DNA of 5,527 nucleotides from an uncultured Faecalibacterium sp. (GTDB lineage Bacteria > Bacillota > Clostridia > Oscillospirales > Ruminococcaceae), in contig CAAHET010000168.1 of NCBI GenBank assembly GCA_900772565.1, forward strand, positions 1 through 5,527, read 5' to 3'. Under the pieces are notes generated by a model. That model saw only the letters and a program-made list of their open reading frames with translations. It did not search any database and was not told the origin of the DNA. Both the position numbers and the translations under genes were made by a program. Shown here in pieces: positions 1 through 5,461 of the stretch. Position 1 is the stretch's first letter. Each line of letters begins with the position of its first letter.

Positions 1-213
1 GCCGCCGTTCTCCTGATGGATGGCCTTGACGATGGTGGGGTACTTTGCGGCGTACTCGTCGCAGATGGCGGGGGTATCATCCTTGACGGAACCGTCGTCC
101 ACCAGAATGATCTCGGCCTGCTCGCCTGCGCTCAGCAGCGTTTCGATGCAGTGACGCATATAGGCTGCCGAATTGTAGCAGGGCACGGCAAAGGTGATAA
201 GTTTCTGCTGCAT
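1..213 (-). CDS. Family 2 glycosyltransferase, N-terminal part (cut by the window edge)
   Basis: The reading frame starts at an ATG (complement of 211-213) and stays open for 71 codons to the edge of the window, so only the N-terminus is seen. The protein begins MQQKLITFAVPCYNSAAYM and continues to EIILVDDGS (about residues 34-42), ending in HQENGG. A hydrophobic strand followed by PCYN, then VDDGS, is the typical start of a GT-A fold family 2 glycosyltransferase, where these segments bind the nucleotide of the sugar donor. Such enzymes move a sugar from a nucleotide-sugar to a lipid, polysaccharide or protein acceptor, usually at the inner face of the membrane. There is no signal peptide. 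An AGGAG (complement of 224-228) lies 10 nt before the ATG and supports this start. The acceptor, the sugar and any C-terminal membrane segments cannot be judged. Family assignment is firm; the specific function is unknown. Confidence 0.9.
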   Translation of the reverse strand, partial: MQQKLITFAVPCYNSAAYMRHCIETLLSAGEQAEIILVDDGSVKDDTPAICDEYAAKYPTIVKAIHQENGG

Positions 214-283
214 ATTATAAATGCTCCTTTTTACGTTGCATGATCCATGCCGGGCAGTCTGCGGAGCTGGCATGGAGATATGT

Positions 284-298
284 GTTTTTATTATAGCA
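284..298 (-). promoter_or_regulatory. Extended -10 promoter for the glycosyltransferase
   Basis: On the minus strand this holds TGCTATAAT: a perfect TATAAT (complement of 290-295) preceded by the TG of an extended -10 element. No good -35 hexamer sits 16-18 bp upstream, which extended -10 promoters tolerate. Transcription would start near 284, giving a leader of about 70 nt before the ATG at 213. Identified by motif only. Confidence 0.55.
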
Positions 299-376
299 TT
301 TTCGCGCCTGAAAAGCTATCCTTCCCGGGCAGAAAGATCGGTTATCGCACATTTTTGCGCAAAGTGACGCTTTTTT

Positions 377-412
377 CTGCCAAAAGTACCGGTTTTGTGG
401 TATACTGATAAG
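377..412 (+). promoter_or_regulatory. Extended -10 promoter for recQ
   Basis: TGGTATACT at 398-406 is an extended -10 element (TG, one base, TATACT). A weak -35 candidate, CTGCCA at 377-382, matches TTGACA at four of six positions with an 18-bp spacer. Transcription would start near 412, leaving about 50 nt of leader before the recQ ATG at 464. This makes an upstream in-frame TTG at 395 implausible as a start, because it lies before the expected transcript. Confidence 0.55.
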
Positions 413-453
413 GTTTTGAGCGTTCTGCGCGTCAGCGCACCTACTTATATAAC

Positions 454-458
454 GGAGG
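454..458 (+). promoter_or_regulatory. Ribosome binding site that fixes the recQ start
   Basis: GGAGG lies 5 nt before the ATG at 464. The frame is open upstream to a TTG at 395, but that codon has no ribosome binding site and overlaps the promoter, so 464 is chosen. Confidence 0.8.
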
Positions 459-463
459 AAACC

Positions 464-2041
464 ATGGAAAACCCGCACAGTATCCTGAAAAAAGTTTTCG
501 GCTACGACAGCTTCCGTCCCGGGCAGGAGGAAATCGTCAGCCGCCTGCTGGTCGGGCAGGATGTGCTGGCGGTCATGCCCACCGGCGCGGGCAAATCCAT
601 CTGCTATCAGGTGCCGGCGCTGCTGCTGCCCGGCATCACCATCGTGGTGTCCCCGCTGGTTAGCCTGATGAAGGATCAGGTGGGAGCACTGGTGCAGGCG
701 GGTGTGGCGGCGGCTTTTTTGAACAACAGCCTGACCGACAACCAGAAGGCGCTGATGCTGCACCGCGCCCGGGAGGGCTGGTACAAGATCATCTATGTGG
801 CACCGGAGCGGCTGGAGATGCCGGGCTTCCAGCGGTTTGCGCAGGAGCGGCAGATCAGCATGGTCACGGTGGACGAGGCGCACTGCATCAGCCAGTGGGG
901 ACAGGACTTCCGCCCCAGCTATCTGCGCATCAAGGCATTTGTGGACAGCCTGCCCAGCCGCCCGGTCATCGGCGCATTTACCGCCACCGCCACCGCCCAT
1001 GTGCGGGAGGATATCCGCACTCATCTGGCGCTGCAAGCGCCCTACGAGGTGACCACCAGCTTTGATCGCCCCAACCTGTACTTTGAGACCCGGCGGGCGC
1101 TGCCCAGCCAGAAGCCCAAGGAGCTGCTGGAACTGGTGCTCAAGGAGGGTAATCATGCGGGTATCGTGTATTGCAGCACCACCCGGCAGGTGGATGAGAC
1201 GGTGCAGTTGCTGCAGAGCCGCAGCATCCGGGCGGCGGCTTACCACGCCAAGCTGGATGCGGACACCCGGCGGCAGAATCAGGACGATTTCCTCTACGAC
1301 CGGGTGCAGGTGATGGTGGCCACCAACGCCTTTGGCATGGGCATCGACAAGCCCAACGTGCGGTTCGTCATCCATTATAATATGCCCAAGGACCTGGAAA
1401 GCTATTATCAGGAGGCCGGACGTGCCGGGCGCGACGGTCAGCCTGCCCGGTGCACCCTGCTGTATTCCGGCACGGATGTGCGCACCATCCGCTTTTTCAT
1501 CGACAAGGAGCGGGAAGCCGAAAACGGTCTGCCCGCGGATGTAAAGGCCGAAGCCGCCCGCAAGGCAGAGGAGCGGCTCAAGTACATGACCTTCTATTCC
1601 ACCACCCAGCATTGTCTGCGGGGCTTTCTGCTGCAATACTTCGGGGAGGCCGCGCCCAAAAAGTGTGGCAACTGCTCCTGCTGCCTTGCCGCCGAGCAGG
1701 AAGCCCAGCTGCAGGTGGAGTACGCCCGCCGCCGTGCCGCTCAGAGCGCCGACCGGCTGGAAAAGCCCCGCCGCGCAAAGCCCGCCGCAGCGGGCAGCCT
1801 GAGCGAGACGGACGAAAAGCTGCTCAATGCTCTGTATGCGGTGCGCAAGCGCTTGGCAGGCAAGCAGAATCTGCCCGCCTTTATGGTGTTCAACGATGCC
1901 ACCCTGCGGGAGATGGCGGAGAAAAAGCCCATGAGCATCGACGAGCTGCTGAACATCAGCGGCGTGGGCGAAAAGAAAGCCGCCCGCTACGGCAACGCCT
2001 TCCTGCGCGTCATCGAGGACGCCGTGGGCAGCCGGGAGTGA
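464..2041 (+). CDS. recQ: RecQ-family ATP-dependent 3'-5' DNA helicase, compact form with HRDC domain
   Basis: This 525-aa protein is a superfamily 2 helicase that unwinds DNA 3' to 5' in the cytoplasm during recombination and stalled-fork repair. All RecQ motifs are seen: motif 0 FRPGQ (17-21), Walker A MPTGAGKSICYQ (38-49), motif Ia VVSPLVSLMKDQV (61-73), DEAH box DEAHCISQWGQDFRPSY (137-153), motif III TATAT (173-177), motif IV IVYCSTTRQVDE (234-245), motif V VATNAFGMGIDKP (285-297) and motif VI QEAGRAGRDG (316-325). A zinc site follows, C384, C401, C404 and C407, with the same spacing as in E. coli RecQ. About residues 446-521 form an HRDC domain, including LLNISGVGEKKAARYG. E. coli RecQ is about 610 aa; here only a charged linker of roughly 38 residues (408-446) separates zinc site and HRDC, so the winged-helix domain seems absent. 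The aromatic-rich loop has Gln147 where E. coli has His. The gene has its own promoter and converges on nrdG. Family is certain; the paralogue (RecQ against RecS-like) is less so. Confidence 0.96.
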   Translation: MENPHSILKKVFGYDSFRPGQEEIVSRLLVGQDVLAVMPTGAGKSICYQVPALLLPGITIVVSPLVSLMKDQVGALVQAGVAAAFLNNSLTDNQKALMLHRAREGWYKIIYVAPERLEMPGFQRFAQERQISMVTVDEAHCISQWGQDFRPSYLRIKAFVDSLPSRPVIGAFTATATAHVREDIRTHLALQAPYEVTTSFDRPNLYFETRRALPSQKPKELLELVLKEGNHAGIVYCSTTRQVDETVQLLQSRSIRAAAYHAKLDADTRRQNQDDFLYDRVQVMVATNAFGMGIDKPNVRFVIHYNMPKDLESYYQEAGRAGRDGQPARCTLLYSGTDVRTIRFFIDKEREAENGLPADVKAEAARKAEERLKYMTFYSTTQHCLRGFLLQYFGEAAPKKCGNCSCCLAAEQEAQLQVEYARRRAAQSADRLEKPRRAKPAAAGSLSETDEKLLNALYAVRKRLAGKQNLPAFMVFNDATLREMAEKKPMSIDELLNISGVGEKKAARYGNAFLRVIEDAVGSRE

Positions 2042-2047
2042 GAAAAG

Positions 2048-2085
2048 AAAGAAGCCGCTGTACAGACCGTGCAGCGGCTTCTTTT
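2048..2085. terminator. Bidirectional rho-independent terminator between recQ and nrdG
   Basis: A perfect 13-bp inverted repeat, AAAGAAGCCGCTG (2048-2060) and CAGCGGCTTCTTT (2072-2084), encloses an 11-nt loop. It begins 7 bases after the recQ stop and ends 30 bases beyond the nrdG stop. The plus strand has TTCTTTT at the 3' side of the stem; the minus strand has TTCTTTCTTTTCT, so both convergent genes could end here. The GC-rich core with a T-rich 3' arm fits an intrinsic terminator. Confidence 0.88.
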
Positions 2086-2114
2086 GATGTTCACGGGAGG
2101 GAATTCAGCACCGC

Positions 2115-2675
2115 TCACCGTTCCATGGTATGGGTAGCAAACACCTTTTCGTCCTCCCACCACACGGGCTGTCCGGCGGCAAGGGACTTGGGCACATCCA
2201 GCAGGCGCTGGTTGCGGCTGCCGCGGAAGCGCAGAGAGATATCGTGCTCGGCCTGCACGAATCTGCCGTCCACCAGCACATCCAGCAGTGCCAGCAGTTC
2301 GTCGGTCACCTCGCCGCACCGCGCGGGGCTGGGCTCTGTGCCGGTAAGCTGCTCCCAAGTGTAGCCGGAGTAGCACCACACCGTCTTGGCGGGGTACAGC
2401 GCCTTGAAGTTGCGCACAAAGGGCAGCAGCTCCCGCTGGTTTTCTGGCTCAAAAGGCTCGCCGCCCAGCAGGGAGAGCCCGGTGATATAGTCCGGCTGGC
2501 AGGAGGCGAATACCTCGTTGCGCACGGTCTTATCAAAGGGCTGCCCGTAGGCAAAGTCCCATGCTACGGCATTGAAGCAGCCCGGACAGTGGTGGCGGCA
2601 GCCGGACACAAAAACGCTGGTGCGCACCCCGGGGCCGTTGGCGATATCGTAATATTTGATGTTTGCGTAGTTCAT
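2115..2675 (-). CDS. nrdG: Anaerobic ribonucleotide reductase activating protein (radical SAM activase)
   Basis: This 186-aa protein activates NrdD. It uses a [4Fe-4S] cluster and S-adenosylmethionine to make a 5'-deoxyadenosyl radical, which abstracts a hydrogen from the NrdD glycine to form the stable glycyl radical. The cluster motif is GCRHHCPGC, with Cys26, Cys30 and Cys33 (CX3CX2C). GGEPF (71-75) is the SAM-binding GGEP element. Further family landmarks are YSGYTWEQL (102-110), DVLVDGRF (132-139) and RGSRNQRLLDVP (151-162). Length is close to the usual 150-200 aa. The ATG (complement of 2673-2675) has an AGGAA (complement of 2683-2687) 7 nt upstream. It is 89 bp downstream of nrdD on the same strand with no evident promoter of its own, so it is most likely co-transcribed. 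Nothing appears truncated or missing. Confidence 0.95.
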   Translation of the reverse strand: MNYANIKYYDIANGPGVRTSVFVSGCRHHCPGCFNAVAWDFAYGQPFDKTVRNEVFASCQPDYITGLSLLGGEPFEPENQRELLPFVRNFKALYPAKTVWCYSGYTWEQLTGTEPSPARCGEVTDELLALLDVLVDGRFVQAEHDISLRFRGSRNQRLLDVPKSLAAGQPVWWEDEKVFATHTMER

Positions 2676-2709
2676 GCGAATGTTCCTGTCGTTTGCTGAA
2701 AAGCTATTT

Positions 2710-2731
2710 GGAGCGGCCGAAAGGCCGCTCC
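2710..2731. other. GC-rich intercistronic hairpin between nrdD and nrdG
   Basis: GGAGCGGCC (2710-2718) and GGCCGCTCC (2723-2731) form a perfect 9-bp stem with a four-base loop (GAAA on the plus strand, TTTC in the nrdD-nrdG transcript). In the transcript the stem is followed by AAATAGCTTTT, not a clean T-run, so it is a poor terminator. It could partly attenuate readthrough or protect the 3' end of the nrdD message, letting the reductase outnumber its activase. That role is inferred. Confidence 0.6.
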
Positions 2732-2764
2732 GAATATCAAATCAAAAATAAAATTTTGCTGTTT

Positions 2765-4936
2765 TTACAGGTGCAGCACGCGGTCCTTGATCTCCTGTGT
2801 GCGGCCCTGATTCCAGAACTGGGTGCCGATATAACCGCAGGTGCGGCGGGCAACGTTCAGTTTGTTCTGGTCGCGGTTGCCGCACTTGGGGCACTCCCAC
2901 ACCAGCTTGCCGTCGTCCTCCACGATCTTGATCTCGCCATCGTAGCCGCATACCTGACAGTAATCGGACTTGGTGTTCAACTCGGCGTACATGATGTTGT
3001 CGTAGATGAACTGCAGCACGCTCATGACGGCTTCCAGATTGTCCTGCATATTGGGCACTTCCACATAGCTGATGGCACCGCCAGGGGACAGACGCTGGAA
3101 GTCGGCCTCGAACTTCAGCTTGGTAAAGGCATCAATGGGCTCAGAGACATGGACGTGGTAGCTGTTGGTGATATAGTTCTTGTCCGTGATGCCCTCCACG
3201 ATGCCAAAGCGCTTTTGCAGGCACTTGGCAAACTTGTAGGTGGTGGATTCCAGCGGGGTGCCGTAGAGGGAGTAGTCCATGTTCTCGGCCTTCTTCCACT
3301 CGGCGCACTTGTCGTTCATGTGCTGCATCACGCTCAGGGCAAAGGGCTTGGCGCCGGCATCGGTATGGCTCTTGCCGGTCATATACTTCACGCACTCGTA
3401 CAGGCCGGCATAACCCAGACTGATGGTGGAGTAGCCGCCGAACAGCAGCTTGTCGATCTTTTCACCCTTCTTCAGGCGTGCCAGCGCACCGTACTGCCAC
3501 AGGATGGGGGCGGCATCGCTGGGAGTGCCCATCAGTCGCTGATGACGTGCCTGTAGCGCACGGTGGCACAGGGTCAGGCGCTCGTCGAAGATCTTCCAGA
3601 ACTTTTCAAAGTTGCCGTCGGAACTCAGAGCAACGTCCACCAGATTGATGGTGACCACACCCTGATTGAAGCGGCCATAGTACTTAGGCTTGCCGGTCTC
3701 GGGGTCTACATAGGGGGTCAGGAAGCTGCGGCAGCCCATGCAAGGGTAGCAGTGACCTTCGCCGTTTTTGTCTACCTTGAGTTCCAGCATCTTCTTTTCC
3801 GAGATATAGTCCGGCACCATGCGCTTGGCAGTGCACTTGGCGGCCAGCTCGGTCAGGTAATAGTAGGGGGTGCCGGGGCGGATATTGTCCTCTTCCAGCA
3901 CATAGATCAGCTTGGGGAAGGCAGGGGTGATCCACACACCTGCCTCGTTCTTCACGCCCTGATAGCGCTGCCGGATGGTCTCTTCAATAATGATGGCAAG
4001 GTCGGCCTTTTCCTGCGGGTTGCGGGCCTCGCCCAGATACATGAATACGGTAATGAAGGGGGCCTGACCGTTGGTGGTCATCAGGGTGACTACCTGATAC
4101 TGGATGGTCTGCACGCCGCGGTTGATCTCGTTGCGCAGACGGCGCTCCACGATCTCCTTCTTGCGCTCAGCAGAAACATCCAGCCCTTTCATCTCCAACT
4201 CCACCTCGGTGGCGATCTTCTTGCGGGAGACGTCCACAAAGGGAGCCAGATGGGTCAGGCTGATGCTCTGGCCGCCGTACTGGTTGGAGGCTACCTGCGC
4301 AATGATCTGGGTGGCGATGTTGCAGGCGGTGGAGAAGCTGTGCGGCTTCTCGATATAGGTGCCGGAGATGACAGTGCCGTTCTGCAGCATATCCTCAAGG
4401 TTCACCAGATCGCAGTTGTGCATGTGCTGGGCGAAGTAGTCGGAATCGTGGAAGTGGATCAGACCCTCCTGATGTGCCTTTACGATCTCCGGGTCCAGCA
4501 GCAGACGGGCAGTCAGATCCTTGGAGATCTCACCGGCCATATAGTCGCGCTGCACGCTGTTGACGGTAGGGTTCTTGTTGGCGTTCTCCTGCTTGACCTC
4601 TTCGTTCTGGCACTCGATCAGGCTCAGGATGCGCTCATCGGTGGTGTTGGTCTGGCGCTTCAGGCTCTGGACGTAGCGGTAGGTGATATAGTGCCGTGCC
4701 ACATCATGGGCCTGAATGTCCATCAGCTGGTTCTCTACCAGATCCTGCACCTCCTCCACGCTGATTGCGCGGTTGAGCTGCTGGCACTGATCGGTAACGG
4801 CTGCGGCGATCTGGGTGATCTGCTCCCGGCTCAGGCGAGCCTGACCGCCCACGGAATCGCTGGCTTTAGTAACGGCGGTGATGATCTTGGTAATATCAAA
4901 AGGAACTTCTGCACCGTTTCGTTTGATGATCTTCAT
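2765..4936 (-). CDS. nrdD: Anaerobic (class III) ribonucleoside-triphosphate reductase
   Basis: This 723-aa glycyl radical enzyme reduces ribonucleoside triphosphates to deoxyribonucleotides without oxygen, in the cytoplasm. An ATP-cone fills about residues 1-93 (starting KIIKRNGAEVPFDITKI) and should give allosteric activity control by ATP and dATP. The catalytic barrel follows, with HFHDSDYF (161-168), HNCDL with Cys175, and PCMGCRSFL, in which Met400 and Cys402 match the Met-x-Cys of the thiyl site. Asn424 and Tyr509 probably match other active-site residues of the formate-using type. The C-terminal zinc site is Cys660, Cys663, Cys682 and Cys685. RRTCGYIG places the radical on Gly701, 22 residues from the end. 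Length is near the E. coli protein (712 aa). The ATG (complement of 4934-4936) is chosen because AAGGAGGAG precedes it and the ATP-cone starts right after it; the frame stays open 29 codons further upstream but into the leader hairpin. nrdG follows. The protein looks intact. Confidence 0.97.
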   Translation of the reverse strand: MKIIKRNGAEVPFDITKIITAVTKASDSVGGQARLSREQITQIAAAVTDQCQQLNRAISVEEVQDLVENQLMDIQAHDVARHYITYRYVQSLKRQTNTTDERILSLIECQNEEVKQENANKNPTVNSVQRDYMAGEISKDLTARLLLDPEIVKAHQEGLIHFHDSDYFAQHMHNCDLVNLEDMLQNGTVISGTYIEKPHSFSTACNIATQIIAQVASNQYGGQSISLTHLAPFVDVSRKKIATEVELEMKGLDVSAERKKEIVERRLRNEINRGVQTIQYQVVTLMTTNGQAPFITVFMYLGEARNPQEKADLAIIIEETIRQRYQGVKNEAGVWITPAFPKLIYVLEEDNIRPGTPYYYLTELAAKCTAKRMVPDYISEKKMLELKVDKNGEGHCYPCMGCRSFLTPYVDPETGKPKYYGRFNQGVVTINLVDVALSSDGNFEKFWKIFDERLTLCHRALQARHQRLMGTPSDAAPILWQYGALARLKKGEKIDKLLFGGYSTISLGYAGLYECVKYMTGKSHTDAGAKPFALSVMQHMNDKCAEWKKAENMDYSLYGTPLESTTYKFAKCLQKRFGIVEGITDKNYITNSYHVHVSEPIDAFTKLKFEADFQRLSPGGAISYVEVPNMQDNLEAVMSVLQFIYDNIMYAELNTKSDYCQVCGYDGEIKIVEDDGKLVWECPKCGNRDQNKLNVARRTCGYIGTQFWNQGRTQEIKDRVLHL

Positions 4937-4941
4937 CGGTT

Positions 4942-4950
4942 CTCCTCCTT
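4942..4950 (-). promoter_or_regulatory. Ribosome binding site that fixes the nrdD start
   Basis: On the minus strand this reads AAGGAGGAG. Its AGGAGG core (complement of 4944-4949) lies 7 nt before the ATG at 4936, close to ideal. It rules out the upstream in-frame non-ATG start near 5023, which has no such site and a leader hairpin in between. Confidence 0.85.
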
Positions 4951-4958
4951 CTATATGG

Positions 4959-5010
4959 GCGCATTGTGAACGGGTACCTCTTACCCTAAGAGATACCCGT
5001 TTGCGCACAA
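4959..5010 (-). promoter_or_regulatory. Large stem-loop in the nrdD 5' untranslated leader
   Basis: In the nrdD transcript AACGGGUAUCUCUUA (complement of 4987-5001) pairs with UAAGAGGUACCCGUU (complement of 4969-4983) over 15 bp, with one G-U pair and a GGG loop. The base can extend two mutually exclusive ways: complement of 5006-5010 (UUGUG) with complement of 4964-4968 (CACAA), or complement of 5002-5006 (GCGCA) with complement of 4959-4963 (UGCGC). The stem ends 9-19 nt before the ribosome binding site. Neither strand has a T-run after it, so it is not an intrinsic terminator. It matches no riboswitch class I recognise; a role in mRNA stability or translation control is inferred. Confidence 0.7.
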
Positions 5011-5038
5011 CGATATCCAACAAACTGAATGTAGCTCT

Positions 5039-5066
5039 ATTTTATCATTATCTAGTGGCAAGTCAA
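5039..5066 (-). promoter_or_regulatory. Promoter of the nrdD-nrdG operon
   Basis: On the minus strand TTGACT (complement of 5061-5066) is the -35 and TAAAAT (complement of 5039-5044) the -10, with a 16-bp spacer. TGA directly before the -10 adds an extended -10 element. Transcription would start near 5032, leaving a leader of about 95 nt. The promoter is bracketed by two NrdR-like sites. Confidence 0.72.
5043..5058. promoter_or_regulatory. NrdR-box-like operator, proximal (weaker) copy
   Basis: TATCATTATCTAGTGG agrees with the NrdR box consensus as I recall it (acaCwAtATaTwGtgt) at about 10 of 16 positions, mostly in the right half. It overlaps the -10 and spacer of the nrdD promoter, so a bound repressor would block RNA polymerase. 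The support is its distance of exactly 32 bp, centre to centre, from the stronger box. Confidence 0.5.
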
Positions 5067-5074
5067 GTGAAATA

Positions 5075-5090
5075 CCACTATATTTTGCGT
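5075..5090. promoter_or_regulatory. NrdR-box-like operator, distal (stronger) copy
   Basis: CCACTATATTTTGCGT agrees with the recalled NrdR consensus (acaCwAtATaTwGtgt) at about 13 of 16 positions. It lies 8 bp upstream of the -35. NrdR is a zinc-ribbon and ATP-cone repressor that senses dATP/ATP and shuts off nrd operons. It typically binds two boxes about three helical turns apart, as found here. No nrdR gene is in this window. Confidence 0.65.
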
Positions 5091-5239
5091 TTTGTAGCAA
5101 TCGCCAAAAATAGCAGATACTTTTCGGGGCAAAATTTTGCCCTAAAAGACTTGACAGAGCAACCTGCTTTCCGGCGGGTAATATAAGCCGCCGTCTATAC
5201 TCGTTCGGGTTTCGCACGGCCTATATAATGTAATAATAT
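5091..5239. other. Intergenic stretch upstream of nrdD with no recognised gene
   Basis: I find no credible coding frame: the one minus-strand frame here starts at a GTG with no ribosome binding site and reads into the nrdD leader. The stretch holds the palindrome at 5127-5142 (listed separately), an orphan TTGACA at 5151-5156 whose nearest -10-like TAATAT (5179-5184) is 22 bp away and so too distant, a weak GGCGG/CCGCC inverted repeat (5173-5177 and 5188-5192), and an AT-rich inverted repeat CCTATAT/ATATAGG (5220-5226 and 5236-5242) at the border of the repeat block. Confidence 0.6.
5127..5142. promoter_or_regulatory. 16-bp perfect palindrome, possible operator
   Basis: GGGCAAAATTTTGCCC is a perfect palindrome. 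CTTTT (5120-5124) and AAAAG (5144-5148) continue the symmetry with a one-base offset. Its centre lies about 100 bp upstream of the inferred nrdD transcription start. The AT-rich centre with GC-rich ends looks more like a dimeric repressor or activator site than a terminator. The binding protein is not recognised. Confidence 0.4.
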
Positions 5240-5389
5240 AGGGCTGAACCCCCTCAGCCACGGCTTACGCCGTGCCAGCTCTCCCCCAAGGGGACGCCTT
5301 ATGGCAATGCCGGAAACTTTGCCGCCACTGCTGAAGCCGTCCCCTTGGGGAAGGTGGCTTGACGCGAAGCGGCAAGACGGAAGGGGTAC
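5240..5389. repeat. Hairpin-rich inverted repeat element (two facing arms)
   Basis: The left arm (about 5240-5298) and the right arm (about 5336-5389) are imperfect inverted copies. The clearest match is CCCCAAGGGGACG (5284-5296) against CGTCCCCTTGGGG (5338-5350), 13 bp perfect. Each arm also has its own small hairpin: CACGGC-TTAC-GCCGTG (5259-5274) in the left arm, and CTTG-A-CGC-GAA-GCG-G-CAAG (5358-5376) in the right. A further GGCAA/TTGCC stem (5303-5307, 5319-5323) sits at the apex. There is no coding frame. The layout is that of a small dispersed non-coding repeat, which I believe is frequent in Faecalibacterium, though copy number cannot be seen here. Confidence 0.7.
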
Positions 5390-5461
5390 TCCCGGGCAAG
5401 CCGCTTTGCACTTGAGCCGGACGCTTTCTCATTGAACCTAACACTTTAGTGATGAGTTTTA

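Noticed and set aside
215..1636. Long open frame (473 codons) antisense to recQ
   Set aside because: It is a shadow of the high-GC recQ coding frame: the predicted protein is low-complexity (His, Gly, Leu, Gln rich), has no recognisable motif, and recQ on the other strand is unambiguous.
1450..2364. 304-codon frame overlapping the recQ 3' end and continuing opposite nrdG
   Set aside because: It overlaps two well-supported genes and crosses the terminator; the product is Arg/Ala/Gly-rich with no domain. It does not indicate a recQ frameshift, because the recQ frame itself is continuous through HRDC.
4895..4964. Short upstream ATG frame on the minus strand overlapping the nrdD start, possible leader peptide
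   Set aside because: The ATG (complement of 4962-4964) has no ribosome binding site, lies at the base of the hairpin and reads out of frame through the nrdD start; there is no attenuator-like codon run.
3563..4969. Long open frame (468 codons) antisense to nrdD
   Set aside because: It lies opposite confirmed nrdD sequence, has a Val/Leu/Gly/His-rich composition typical of a reverse-complement shadow, and shows no family motif.
5151..5184. Plus-strand promoter from TTGACA and TAATAT pointing toward the repeat block
   Set aside because: The spacer is 22 bp, well beyond 16-18, and no gene is visible downstream within the window.
4981..5217. 78-codon minus-strand frame upstream of nrdD
   Set aside because: It starts at a GTG with no ribosome binding site, would begin upstream of the nrdD promoter and ends inside the leader hairpin; its sequence has no family features.
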